Shown: positions 1 to 16,464, numbered from the stretch's first letter. The stretch is DNA of 64,000 bases from Syncephalis fuscata (GCA_025786725.1 JAHLTZ010000027.1:1-64000); one strand, 5' to 3'. Notes: generated by a model not told the origin, from the sequence alone. A program made the numbers and translations.

Positions 1-1607
1 AATAAACCACACGTAGTGCATGTCTTTGCAGTGCTTATTTACCTATTTAATGCCCAATACATTGTGCTGCGATGCTATAAATACACAAAACAATGTCACA
101 AGTAATATGCTGTTTGTATATGGCTTAGTCAACCCATTATGTTTATTTAAAATTGAATTACATAAATAAAAATTCAATGCCTAATATTAATTACTGTCAT
201 ATGAATCAGATAAATATTAGCAAATAGCATGATTGTTTAGCTATCTTGACATAAAATGTAATAATGACTAGACAAGCACGCTTTATTGAGGTCCGCCTTA
301 GGTGTCTATTCTACCTGGTGAGGTATTGCTGGCTCGCCTTTTGCCTTCTTGCCATTGCACGTAACCTGATACATAACTATAGTTACTATTTGAAACATGC
401 TGCTTCTATTGGGGTCACTGGTCTTTACTGACAGCAAAACGGAACTAGTTGTACTATCAGCAATTAAGCCATTAAATGAAGACGCGACTTTGTATCAACT
501 ATGGTCATTGAAAGCAAACTTGCAAACAGCGTTACAAACCATATATACGTATATGGCAATCTATTGTGCAATTGGTGCTATGAAGTACAAGATGACTGTC
601 TGGTTGATGCAACATAGTGCTGTTAACAAGCAATACAACTAACACATTTCATGCCAAACACTACCAAAATGTGTTCAATATGTCTTTCACACACAGAAAC
701 ATTATAACACTACTTTTACGGGTGTAAATGCATTTAGAATTTTGGGATGATTGGTAGATTTTTGAACTAGATTTGTACACCACCGTTCAATCAACACCGC
801 TAGAGCTGGCGGATGTTTTGAATGGCTGGGGCATGAACAAATCTATTCAGAAATCAAGTATGCAGGTCCCACAATATGGCAAATATTAACCCTAAAAGTA
901 GTGTTTAATGTTTCTGTGTGTGAAAGACATATTGAACACATTTTGGTAGTGTTTGGCATGAAATGTGTTAGTTGTATTGCTTGTTAACAGCACTATGTTG
1001 CATCAACCAGACAGTCATCTTGTACTTCATAGCACCAATTGCACAATAGATTGCCATATACGTATATATGGTTTGTAACGCTGTTTGCAAGTTTGCTTTC
1101 AATGACCATAGTTGATACAAAGTCGCGTCTTCATTTAATGGCCTTAATTGCTGATAGTACAACTAGTTCCGTTTTGCTGTCAGTAAAGACCAGTGACCCC
1201 AATAGAAGCAGCATGTTTCAAATAGTAACTATAGTTATGTATCAGGTTACGTGCAATGGCAAGAAGGCAAAAGGCGAGCCAGCAATACCTCACCAGGTAG
1301 AATAGACACCTAAGGCGGACCTCAATAAAGCGTGCTTGTCTAGTCATTATTACATTTTTATGTCAAGATAGCTAAACAATCATGCTATTTGCTAATATTA
1401 TCTGATTCATATGACAGTAATTAATATTAGGCATTGAATTTTTATTTATGTTAATTCAAATTTTAAATAAACATAATGGGTTGACTAAGCCATATACAAC
1501 AGCATATTACTTGTGACATTGTTTGTGTATTTATAGCATCGCAGCACAATGTATTGGCATTAAATAGGTAATAAGCACTGCAAGACATGCACTACGTGTG
1601 GTTTATT
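1..1607. repeat. large palindrome (inverted repeat, about 720-bp arms)
   Basis: The left arm (1 to about 720) is the reverse complement of the right arm (about 889-1607), with about 170 bp of non-matching spacer. The match runs to position 1, so the true left end is not visible. Arm differences are mainly one-base changes in homopolymer length, for example CTTT against CTT, GCCC against GCC and CAAAAC against CAAAC when both are read in the same direction. Each arm holds the same short open frame (81 and 64 codons, common C-terminal part), which matches nothing I recognise. It could be a foldback element or a chimeric or folded-back read at a contig end. Confidence 0.9.
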
Positions 1608-1775
1608 ATTGATTATTCTTTAGAAACAAGCATAGAACAATTGACAACTTGTATTGAACGTCAAATAAATAAACGAGCACTGTAAAGCGTGCACTACGTG
1701 TGGTTATTATTGGCTATTTTTAAAAACAGTAATAGAATGATTTGACAACTGAACTGTTTACTAAATACTATGGAT
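1584..1775. repeat. imperfect direct duplication of about 95 bp
   Basis: The stretch starting GCACTACGTGTGG near 1588 recurs near 1690. In both copies it is followed by TTATTATTG, an A-rich stretch and GACAACT. The first copy overlaps the outer end of the right palindrome arm, and the second lies outside it. Confidence 0.6.
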
Positions 1776-1991
1776 TAATAAATAATATATTGCAAACAAC
1801 AGATTTTAAATATACAAATATAATAAGTGGCGCTATTTGATGTTTATACCTGTTGGGTAGCTAATAGCTCTTGTTGCATTATGCAGTAACACACTTGCAA
1901 AGTCTGTCGTCTACCAACCTCCCTAACCTGTTTTTTAAGATAAATACTTGTGTGCGGTATATACTCCGTTTGATAGAATGTATCAGCTGCC

Positions 1992-1998
1992 TATAAAA
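1992..1998 (+). promoter_or_regulatory. TATA box of the small secreted-protein gene
   Basis: TATAAAA lies about 140 bp upstream of the ATG at 2137. A C/T-rich leader follows, as expected for a fungal core promoter. This is a visual call only. Confidence 0.5.
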
Positions 1999-2136
1999 TG
2001 GCATCTCATTAGCACACGATCTCGTTTACAACATTCCACTTGAACAGTCTTTACTAGCCTCTCGTTTTCTACACTCTTACTTTCTACTTTAAGCACGCCT
2101 GGTTTTTGTCAACACAACCACCTATACTTTAACAAC

Positions 2137-2369
2137 ATGTTGCACTACTCAAAGATATTGGCCATTGCCACCGTTTTAGCCGTTGTTCCGTGGGTCAATG
2201 CTGGTAAGTAGTTCTGATTTTATGTTACGTTTTACTTACTTGTTTAGATAATTTAGTTAATACCAGCAAAGGTAGCACCCATTGTATCGGCAAGCCAATA
2301 AAATTGCATGCGATGTACGAGCAACGGTTGGCTGAGATAAGATCCCTTGAAGTCAGTTTTGTTCAGTAA
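2137..2369 (+). CDS. putative small secreted protein, probably frame-damaged
   Basis: The ATG at 2137 opens a 22-residue stretch with a clear signal peptide: a basic start, the core ILAIATVLAVV and the likely cleavage motif VNA. A GTAAGT donor follows at 2204. Using the acceptor ending at 2271, the frame continues through THCIGK and stops at 2367-2369, giving only 54 residues. In a shifted frame just before the stop the translation continues with SQFCSVNG. A second cysteine and a longer small cysteine-rich protein are therefore possible if one base is missing. I do not recognise the family. The TATA box, signal peptide and donor make the 5' end credible, but the 3' end is uncertain. Confidence 0.5.
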
Positions 2370-5289
2370 ACGGACAAAACTCGCCGCTAACATATCCAAC
2401 AGTAAACGACCATCAGATACTGGATATGGAAATATAGCAAGAACTGGCATGCACTTCAAACCTTACTCCTGGCGATACAAATTGAATTCAAGGCACAGCC
2501 ATCGTAAAAAAATGTCGGGCACGAAAATCCCAATTATCGCGAGCAACGAATCAAGCTGCCAAATGTTAATAATACTAATGCTGTGTTGGAACATTAGCAT
2601 TAATATTTCAACTGTTATTTGCATAATAAACTTTTTATTAATGAAAAACAATAGTATAATCAAATAACGCTATACATGTTCATAATTATACAGTGTATAC
2701 TTGTTGATACAGATGCTGTATTGCAACAATTCACAAACCACAACATGGCAGCGGTCATGTATTTTTTTAAAATGGTGTTAATTGCCATATTTTATTTAAA
2801 TAAAATATATAAAACAATGATAAATATGGTTAACGGCTAAAGCACCAGGTTGCAGAGTGTACTAACACTGATGGTGTGAGCTGGTGTTAATTTTTGGTGT
2901 TAAAACGTTTTTAATTAATTGATGTTATCAATAAATGGTGTTGAGGGCGCAATTGAAGTGTTATTAAATATTGCTATGTTGCACCCATTTACCCCTCCAC
3001 CTTTTCATAATTAAACCATTGGCAATTACCAATTGCTCACGTCTTTTCGAATATTCTGCAGTCATTGGTACATATTGCCAGGCTTAAGTGACTTTGGATT
3101 CGGCTTATGACTTTACTTTGCCATTTGGCAAACACCACTCATGGCTTATATAACTAAAAGATATTAAAACAATTGTCGGATTCAAGTTCTCCATGCCTAG
3201 TTATACAGATTAGTATAATAAATAGAGCAATAATTTTTGCAAGAGTAATTATTTAAAAATACAATTTACGTATAAATTAGCTAAAGAAAAGTGATTAACT
3301 TAATTTTTAATATTAAAGTTTAAAATCACGAAATTCAAATCAAAGTAAATACAAAGCATTCTACAATACCATAATAAGCATAACAGCAAGCTAGTATGCA
3401 GAAATACCAAAATACAGTGACAATCTATATTATACGCATACACGTATAACATAATAACATAGCTTCATTAATAATACGTAAATTGCATTTTTGAGTAATA
3501 ATTTTTGCAAAAATCATTGTTTTATTTCTTATATAATTCTTTACAACTAAGCATGGAGAACTCGAATCCGACAGTTGTTTTGCTGTATTTTAGTTATATA
3601 AGCCATAGTCTGTAAAAAGCTGCTATTTTTACGTATTTATTAGCGTATTATCATAATTAATGCATCTGAACACAATACAATCACGGTATACTTTGCCAAT
3701 AGTTGTATATATGTTATACGCATACTCGTGCAAAATAGCAGACGATTTGCTTTATTTTACGTAAGTTGTATGTACTAATATTTGCACTTTTTTAAAGTAA
3801 ATTAGAAATACGTAGATTGCATTTTTGAATAATTATTTTTGCAAAATCATTGCTCCATAAATTATACCAATCTGTTCAGCTAAGCATGGAGAAGTTAAAT
3901 CCAACAATTGTTTTGATATCTTTTAGTTATATAAGGCATAATTTGTAAAAACTGATATTATTACACATTTATTAGCGTATTATTACAACCATCATATCAT
4001 CACGCAATACAACATCACCGCACTTTACCAGTAGCTATTTATATATTGTACGCATGTTTGTGCAAAATATCACGTAGTTTGCTTTATTTTACGTAAAGTT
4101 GTACATAATAATATAGCATTAAATAAGCTATTGTTATTGTTTTTAGCTTACACTTTATTAATTATATCACACTATTACACTGGAAGCACACTTTTAATAC
4201 TGCTGCATACTTTCATAGCACTGGCGCAACAATCTCAAGTTTAAATTTGTAGATTGACGCTTTATCGGGATTTAAGATACTATAAATAAGAATAAGACAT
4301 TTCTTGCTGCAATCATAGCTATTAGAAATAAAGACATTGCTACTATACTGATAATGAGTATATGATTGTAATAATGAAAATAATAAATACACCATTTGAT
4401 TAGACAAATCCGTTAAGGTTACACGTGAACATAAAAAAATAATTCTAATATTTGATACCAAAATTAATTGCTAACAAAGTAAATAGTGATTACGAAGAAA
4501 TGAAGAGTAAATACTTGTTAAGTTTGGATATATGAACAGCTACATAAACTGATACACATATTTTATTATTACCCATGCTTACTATAACTGCTAAATATAT
4601 CCAATATCAATAAAGACTGATTTTTTGATTCCATCTTATTTTTTAATTTCATACAAGTTATTCAGTCTATTATATTTGAGGTGTGATAATTAATGATTAA
4701 TAAGAGATAATTATATAGCAAATCAACATAATCAAGCAATACATTGTATTCTGATCGCTGACGTAAGTATTAACAAACATCAAAACTAACGCTGTAGGAT
4801 AGCATCAGTATAAGGTGTTACTTGGTCACCTAAGTTGCATTTTTTTAATTATGATTTGGTGATGCTGAATTATATATATATTCATCAATCAGCAAATCAA
4901 TAGTGATGCCTCATCACAATTTGAAAGCTATAGTTATTTTCAAAAATTGCCACTTTAGTATTCAAAAGTCACAACAATTATATAATAGAATGATATAAAG
5001 TAGAATGGATATATAATGAAAGTGACATATGTGGATAGTGGATAGATACGTGTATGATGACGATGATTATAAATTTAAAGATGTGATCATTTTCATCATT
5101 CACTGCTGATTGGTTGGTGTCAATCTAACTAGATTTACTCAATTGATTATTATTATTATAAGCACAATATCCATAGGAGCGGCTTTCTATCTCGCTGCCG
5201 TCATTTCCTCTATACTTCTTCTTGGCTATTGTAGTTTGGTAACCGGTTTTGTGTTTACTTGCTTTTTTTTAGTAAATTAGCTTTTAACA
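2370..5289. other. AT-rich intergenic region
   Basis: I see no gene here. Open frames are short, AT-rich and without domain-like features, including one of 82 codons at 4213-4461 on the minus strand. The region contains the three-copy repeat described separately. Its last 100 bp are C/T-rich (TTCCTCTATACTTCTTCTTGG, about 5209-5229) and probably hold the transcription start of the AROM gene. Confidence 0.7.
3135..4115. repeat. three-copy AT-rich dispersed repeat
   Basis: Copies at about 3470-3790 and 3800-4115 are in direct orientation. They share GCATTTTTGA, TTTTTGCAAAA, AAGCATGGAGAA, TTAGTTATATAAG, ATTTATTAGCGTATTAT and TTTGCTTTATTTTACGTAA in the same order. A third copy at about 3135-3275 is inverted and keeps the TATATAACTAAA, TTCTCCATGC and TTTTTGCAA parts. 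The copies are diverged, so the family is old. A short piece (TTTGCTTTATTTTACGCAAAG) recurs near 14591, beside a truncated pseudogene. No coding capacity is seen; it is MITE- or LTR-fragment-like, of unknown class. Confidence 0.75.
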
Positions 5290-10253
<4,964 letters not shown>

Positions 10254-10278
10254 TAAAATACGTTTATTTCCATATCAT

Positions 10279-10656
10279 TTAAGCATTGTGTTTATTTATT
10301 TGAATTTTACGTACAAAATAACTTTGTTTATGACCTTTTATCGTCCAAGCATAGCAGGCCTGTTCGGCTGCATCACGATCGTGCCATAGATTACCAACGC
10401 GGTATTCATGACCAAGATCGTCAATGCGATAGAGCTCGTATTGATCCATTGCATTACTATTATCCATATTGGTTTTGGATACAGTGTCTTTATTTTTAGC
10501 CTTTTTCATTGTTGTTGGTAGCATGCCACTGTTACTGTTGTTGTTGTTATTCTTTTTATGTCTAATATAATATCGATTAATAATACTAATATTAGATAAA
10601 TTTTCATGACAAGCTTTTGTTGATAATAAAAAATGTAATTGCTTTTTAACAAACAT
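10279..10656 (-). CDS. hypothetical protein, 125 residues
   Basis: An uninterrupted ATG-initiated frame converges on AROM, with stop codons only 25 bp apart. The N-terminal 35 residues are rich in basic and hydroxylated residues with few acidic ones, so a mitochondrial presequence is possible. A poly-Asn linker follows, then a compact region of about 55 residues with YELYRIDDLGHEYRVGN and HDRDAAEQACYAWTIKGHKQ. That region reads like a small folded alpha/beta domain. I do not recognise the family. Composition and length favour a real gene over a chance frame. Confidence 0.55.
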   Translation of the reverse strand: MFVKKQLHFLLSTKACHENLSNISIINRYYIRHKKNNNNNSNSGMLPTTMKKAKNKDTVSKTNMDNSNAMDQYELYRIDDLGHEYRVGNLWHDRDAAEQACYAWTIKGHKQSYFVRKIQINKHNA

Positions 10657-12302
10657 AACGGCGATTTATGGTAAATATGGCACTAACAACATTATTGCAT
10701 AGTTTTTAGTTAATATATTTAAAATAAAACCGCTTTTTACAACAAACTTACATGTATGTTGAATTTTAAAAGTAATAATCATGAAAACAATTAAAATCTT
10801 TGAGATTACGTTGATATGTTGCCATGGATTCATATACAGATAAGAATGTGCTTGCAACTCAGCACATCCACTAAATATTGGTTCCACAATCTTGCCTTGA
10901 GCCATAGGCAGTTTGATGAGTAATTTATAATTGTGATGATTAGAATAAAATATATTATTTTGATCAAATCGTTGTTCTATAGAGCATTTGAACATCATTA
11001 TAACCAATTGATATGTCGTACATTATTGCTTTATACTTAAATTTGGCTATATTCAAATGGAATGACTTGATACGCACAATAAAGTACATTTAAATAGTTC
11101 TAAAGCCAGTTAATTGACAAAAATAGTAATCAAACAAGATTTTTTATTATAAAAATGTATTAACTCAGTAATCAATAAATAATAGGACCAACTCATTATT
11201 AAAATACAAGCTGTAGTAACAACTAATAGTGCGGTGCAGAAATCAATTTTTCTATTGCCGCCGTCCGCATCATTGCTGTGACTCTTGTGGCCAGCACAGC
11301 CATGGTATATGCTAAGCTCAATCGAGTTCGCCGTGGTAGGTCGCTGTTACAATAGTTATTTATTCTCTTAATTAAATACTATCGTATTACCAAAATGACG
11401 CTAATAAATAGTAAATGACATTTTATATTAATTAAACTAGATATATTCCATGCACCTTGTATTTAATACTTTTTTTAATAGTAATAAACATATGGTTTTA
11501 TTTTAGTTTTATTTGATCAAATTACTACGCCAGTTTTTTAGTTTAATTTAAATTCAGAAATCAGAAAGGGCTAAGTAAAAAACGTATTAGCTATATTTTA
11601 TAAAAATACCTTATTACCTACCAAAATGTATCGATATAAATTTAACGATATTAGTATTAAATTGCAATTATGCTTGTAAATATTGTAGCAATACATGTAA
11701 AAATGTAAGCGAATGTCTTTATTTGCAGTCATGATATGAATTTTATCGAAACTGCCACTTTCCTTGCATATTCACATAAATGAGCCATAAGCACGAATAT
11801 TAAATTAGTAAAATAGGTATTTTATTGCATACAAAGCTTAAATTTGATGCAAGTTTTAGTATATTTTAGCTTATATTTCTAAGTTAAAGCTTGATATTAT
11901 TCAAACTGTACACTTTGTTAGATCCCATGTTATAACTCGGCAACGCGTCATGTTTTTGATTGCCCTGTATATGTCTATTGGCATAAAACTTGCTACAAAT
12001 TAATACTACAGTATGTGCATGATTTAATACAAATGAAAAGTCAAATTCTCAAAATAGCACTATAAACTAAACCTCATGTCATTATGCAGTAACAATGAAC
12101 CCACATGTGGTCAATCAGGTTTTCTTTTGCATGATGCATGGATATACTTCTATACGTTTATACCTGTTGTGCCCATTTCCCTGGTTTATCTAATTTATTA
12201 ACTTGTCATTCCATACTGTTTCTAACTTGATTTTGTAGCTTTATATAGTAATATATATATATATATATGTATGTTTAATATAACACTGGCATTATATTTA
12301 TC
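10657..12302. other. AT-rich gene-poor interval
   Basis: No complete gene is seen. A 113-codon minus-strand frame at 10666-11007 is low-complexity and unsupported. A GC-richer, coding-like stretch at 11231-11356 is listed separately. An (AT)n run at about 12249-12267 precedes the seven-helix gene. Confidence 0.6.
11231..11356 (+). pseudogene. orphan coding-like exon with one membrane helix
   Basis: This stretch is clearly richer in G+C than its flanks. It reads in one frame for about 41 codons: CGAEINFSIAAVRIIAVTLV, then ASTAMVYAKL and the basic tail NRVRRGRSLLQ before TAG at 11354-11356. It is preceded directly by an acceptor-like AACAACTAATAG. It therefore looks like a terminal exon with one transmembrane segment and a positive-inside tail. 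I cannot find upstream exons, so it is probably a gene remnant, though a gene with very short exons is possible. Confidence 0.4.
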
Positions 12303-13284
12303 ATGAATACTGGAGACCAAGATTTAAGCTGGAAACAGAATGCCGCCCGACTATGGAATATTCCGCTCCATCCATCCGGTGAAGCAGACATTTTTGACTT
12401 TATAACGGCAGCACCAAATGACATAGATAGTATTCGAGCTCGTCTACTTGGTATTTATTTTCAAGGATTTCTTAGTATTATGTTGGGATCTATGTTTATA
12501 CAAAATTTTATAATTTCAATTCGTCTGGTTATAAATCGGCCATATTTTCTTGCTGGATGGTGTTGCCTACTACCTGCTTTTCTTGGTACATTTATGGAAC
12601 TAGCAATATATATCTATCTTTTTGGTCATGGAAATTGCAGACTATTAGCATGGCTTGTTATTAGCTCGTTTGCACTATCAAGCATAATTAACAACATGAT
12701 TATACTGCAAAAAGCGTACATCGTCCTTTTAAAGCAACGATGGATTTTGGTTGTTGGTTTTATCCTTTTAATACCTCAACTAGGACTTATATTACTGACT
12801 TTAGAGACATCATATATTACTACTGAGGCAAAAGGCGGCTGTCGAGTTCATTATCAGTCAGCAGTGCCTATATACTGGTTTGGTGTTACAATACCTGTTA
12901 ATGCGTTATTTTCGGCAATATTTAGCTACGTAGCGTATAATCAGTACAAGAAATTTGGATCAGAAGCATGGAAACGCCTGATGCGTGATGGTGTTCAAAT
13001 AATGTGCATTGTAATACTGTGTAATATTTCTTGTGCACTGGTTGTTTTGCTTAAAATTGGTAAACCATATTCAGATATGTTTTTTATGCTTGACTGGTAC
13101 GTCTCTATCGAGCTATTGCTATTCTACTAACTCTGAAACTAGGTACATTACATCAACAATTTTAGTTAGGCACTGTAACGCAGCAAAAACAAGTAAAATT
13201 CCAGAAAAGCATTTTAATATCGATTATAATCCGCATACCATACAAGAAGACTCGGATATAGAGCCACTAAGCAGACAAATATAG
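12303..13284 (+). CDS. seven-helix membrane protein, unknown family
   Basis: Exons 12303-13096 and 13143-13284 are separated by a 46-nt intron (GTACGT donor, perfect TACTAAC branch site at 13125-13131, TAG acceptor), giving 311 residues. Without splicing the first frame ends early; with it, the last helix reads MLDWYITSTILVRHC and continues into a hydrophilic tail of about 35 residues. There is a short hydrophilic N-terminus with no signal peptide, then about seven hydrophobic segments. A Cys (GHGNCRLL) and a second one (EAKGGCRVHYQ) could form the extracellular disulfide of a receptor-like protein. The family is not recognised; a GPCR-like role is inference from topology only. A decayed paralogue follows downstream. 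Confidence 0.8.
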
Positions 13285-13917
13285 TACTATACAGTATCAT
13301 AGATAACAGCACAATGGCTGTATTAAAACAGGTTAGCGCAAAATAGTAATAGATCTCATTACTCATTATGGTACGTAGACATTATTTTTGTACTTTTGGA
13401 ACAAAAACATCAAATAACATGTACCTGATGTAAACTTAATTATTTAGAATTTACAAGTATTTTATACTTAATACTATTTATTAAGCGTTTTCCATGCTTA
13501 AGTTTGCTCTAGGTGCTGTAACATACTCAATGCTGATATTCTGATTACTATAAAAATAATTTAATAGCATCTTTATGAACTAGAAATATAATCATTATGT
13601 TTGCTTAATTATCATAATGGTTCATAACAACAACTTCCAAAAGACCCGACGCTTTACATTAGGCTAAAACAAGAATTCAACATTTTATAAACTCGTAGTT
13701 CTAAATCAAGCTTTGCACTGCATTCTTGCATCCATATGCAAGCTAACAGGTTTGTTGAGCACCGCGCATAGTCATGTGATAGCACCTGTAAAAACTATCC
13801 CATCACTTGTAATCTCAGTCATTTCATTTATCCTATCTACTCATTAGATGCGTTTATAATCTTTATAATATCCATGCACATACCTTACATGTTATAATCA
13901 TGATTATTATCGGGGAT
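13285..13917. other. intergenic between seven-helix gene and its pseudogene
   Basis: AT-rich with no supported gene. It separates the intact gene from the decayed tandem copy. Confidence 0.6.
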
Positions 13918-14575
13918 TCTAAGAACTACAACTTAGACTGGCAAAGCGATGTCATATGATAATGGGGTATTTCACTTCATCCATCAGGTGAAATGCACGC
14001 ATACAATTTTGTAACTGAAATTCTAAATGATATACACGCGACTCAGGCTCACCTAGCTGGCATCTATGTGCAATTAGTCATTAATGACAGCTTGACGGCC
14101 GTATTTGTAAAATGTCTTGCAGCATCAATTTGGATGCTTAAAAAGTTTCTATATTTTTTTCCAAATGATGTTGTTTAATACCAGCTTTACTTGGTGCTAG
14201 CTGGGGACTGGCCGTAGTTCTTTACCTTTTTAAGCAGATAAACTGCAGACAACTTATTTGGTATTTAGTCAGTCTATATATACTATCGAGCATAAGCAAC
14301 AATACAATTATACTGCAAAAAGCTTATATTGTTTTGTTGGAAAACCAATTATTTTTATGGATTGGCATTCTTTTTATGCTACTTCTTTTATCGTTTATTG
14401 TAATTTTTTAAAAGCAGCATATATTACCACAAATATAAATGGCGGATGCGATGTCAATTACTCTAATATAGCTGTAATATATTGGTTTGGCCTTACCATA
14501 CCTGTCAACACTCTGTTTTCTGCATCATTCAGTTACATCGCATACAAACAGTATAAAAAGTTTGGTATTAGTTAA
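13918..14575 (+). pseudogene. decayed, truncated tandem copy of the 12303 seven-helix gene
   Basis: The nucleotide sequence follows the upstream gene throughout. Shared pieces are HPSGE, the helix ending ILQKAYIVL, a GGC-containing loop, YWFGLTIPVNTLFSA and YKQYKKFG. The start region reads TGGCAAAGCGATGTC, parallel to the first gene, but has stops. At least three frame changes are needed, and the copy ends about 100 codons early, right after YKKFG. The junction lies a few bases from a fragment of the AT-rich repeat seen at 3135-4115, which suggests that repeat marks a breakpoint. Confidence 0.8.
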
Positions 14576-15082
14576 TTGTACTTACAAATTTGCTTTATTT
14601 TACGCAAAGTTATTATTGTGATTGTTGTTCCAGTGCGATTATTAATTATTTATTAACCTAAATAGCAAGTACATTATCATATAACCAAGTAATAATATAG
14701 CCGCTTAGCTGATTTATTATTCTGCAGCTTTACTAAAAATTCAAACAATAGCTTGAGCAGCATAGTTTCATATTATGAATAAACCTATACTTTTTTATTA
14801 TATAAATGTTTACTACAAGTAATTCATTTGCAAATTATCTATAAAATAGAATAACATACTGTAGCAACACAATTACTCTATCTTTATACAATGTATCAAA
14901 TTGGATGATTGAGTTTGTCTTCCATTTTCAGTGCCAATCCCAGAGTTGTCAAGCAAAAACTTCTTCTCCTTTACTTTTTGGTAAACTTTATGTCTGGTTA
15001 GTCATTCGCATTGTAGTACTTGTTACTGCCCTTTTATTAAATAATACTACCGCCAACCATTACATTATACCTTTATCCAGAT
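14576..15082. other. intergenic with repeat fragment
   Basis: It starts with a piece of the 3135-4115 repeat (near 14591) and is otherwise AT-rich. A C/T-rich stretch (CTTCTTCTCCTTTACTTT, about 14961-14978) is a plausible start region for the next gene. A frame at 14905-15165 overlaps that gene out of frame and is probably chance. Confidence 0.5.
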
Positions 15083-16175
15083 ATGGAAAGAAAAAAAGAA
15101 AGCAGAAACGAGGCTATATCGTCCTCTGTACTACTATCGAACATACCATCGATTGCCTCAATTAGCGACGAACAAGATAGACATTATCCGTTTGCATCCT
15201 ACAGCAATGGAGCTATGTCGGCCTATTTAAACGATGAAACAGGCCAGTATGGAGCCGATATTCCACTGGAAACCGACTGGGTACCACCATCGACGCAGGC
15301 TAAACGGGCAACAACAACAAATAATAACGATATGCCAACGCCAATGATACCATTGGATGAAGCAATGCTAGCAGGTTATGAAGAAATTAATACAAGTCAT
15401 AACCGGCAGGCAATAAAACCGAATCAGCGACTATCGTTGCATTCACAGCATCCACAATCGACAGACATACCAGCGCGTGTCTATGGCGTAACATGGGATG
15501 TGACAGATCCGGATCCAGCTCGAGTTATGTTTGCTGCCGGTGATACTCGTCGCTGGTGGCAATACACCTGGGAGAAACGCTCTCTTCTACGAGCCATGGA
15601 GCTATTATCGGCGGTGGGTACAGTGGGATTTCTAGGTGGTGCCAGTTCGGTAAGTACTCAATCGAATGGTAACTATTTAATGCCTATCCTTAAACTATCT
15701 ATTGAATTTAGTATTCAAGCTATGAAATACCTTTTGCATCGACTTGGTTTGTGACGACCACACTAGTTGCAGCCATTCTTACAATTGTTCTACCATTCTT
15801 CTATCTTGCTCATACATTCCGCATATTGCGCTCTTCCCAGCTGAATATGGATGGAAAAGGCAGCTATGGATCATTAACTGGCGAGTTCGCGATGCATCGG
15901 TAACAATTGCCGATATCATTTTAACAGGCGTATGGATTGGCGGTATGGTGGGTATCTACCAACACGAATGTCCTTCTGGTAGTTTAAATGGATGGTAAGT
16001 TGTTTAGAGAATTGATGTTATCCAATATTTACACTATAAGTTTAGGTGTGATTTCTATAACACATCCATGTTTTTCAGCACTGCTTGTTTGGTAATCCAG
16101 CTTATTATCACTGTTTGGGAGATTAATCGAGAAATAATGTTTTGGCAAGGCAAATCGCGCGAAGGAGATGAATAA
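15083..16175 (+). CDS. MARVEL-like four-helix membrane protein (paralogue of the 16465 gene)
   Basis: Exons 15083-15649, 15712-15994 and 16046-16175. The long hydrophilic N-terminus of about 165 residues ends at GDTRRWWQYTWEKRSLLRAM; four hydrophobic segments follow. Helix 1 ends FLGGASS at the exon border, helix 2 is WFVTTTLVAAILTIVLPFFY, helix 3 is around DIILTGVWIGGMVGIY, and NGWCDFYNTSMFF leads into helix 4. All three exon borders, intron phases and the GASS / SLNGWCDF sequences match the convergent gene at 16465-17542. The MARVEL assignment comes from the four-helix layout and is moderate. One frame break lies in exon 2 near the AAAA run at 15855-15858. Adding one base there restores a frame through to the stop, so consensus error is likely. 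The start could also be an ATG further in. Confidence 0.75.
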
Positions 16176-16355
16176 TATTGTATAGTTAGACAGTATAATT
16201 GATATTAAATAAACATTTGCATAACTAGCTTGTAAATCTAAACGATAATACAATGCATTACTAATATGTTAAATTGCTAATAGAGATATGCACTGATTCT
16301 TAATACTGATAACGACGTATTTGATAAATGTTACATATAGAATCTACTAAAGCTA

Positions 16356-16356
<1 letters not shown>

Positions 16357-16388
<32 letters not shown>
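16357..16388. repeat. (ATT)n microsatellite
   Basis: About ten uninterrupted ATT units in the gap between the two convergent MARVEL-like genes. Confidence 0.95.
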
Positions 16389-16390
<2 letters not shown>

Positions 16391-16464
16391 CATAACACAA
16401 CAAATGCCATCCGTTACAAAAATGATAGAGCACGAATTGAATGCACGCCATGGATGGTGGATGA

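Noticed and set aside
397-1305. Open frames of 64-88 codons inside the palindrome arms as genes
   Set aside because: They appear in both arms only because the arms are copies. They have no start context, introns or recognisable features.
4213-4461. 82-codon minus-strand frame upstream of AROM
   Set aside because: Low complexity, no homology I can see, and no promoter or splice context.
10666-11007. 113-codon minus-strand frame as a membrane protein gene
   Set aside because: AT-rich composition and no convincing domain; hydrophobic stretches are expected from AT-rich DNA.
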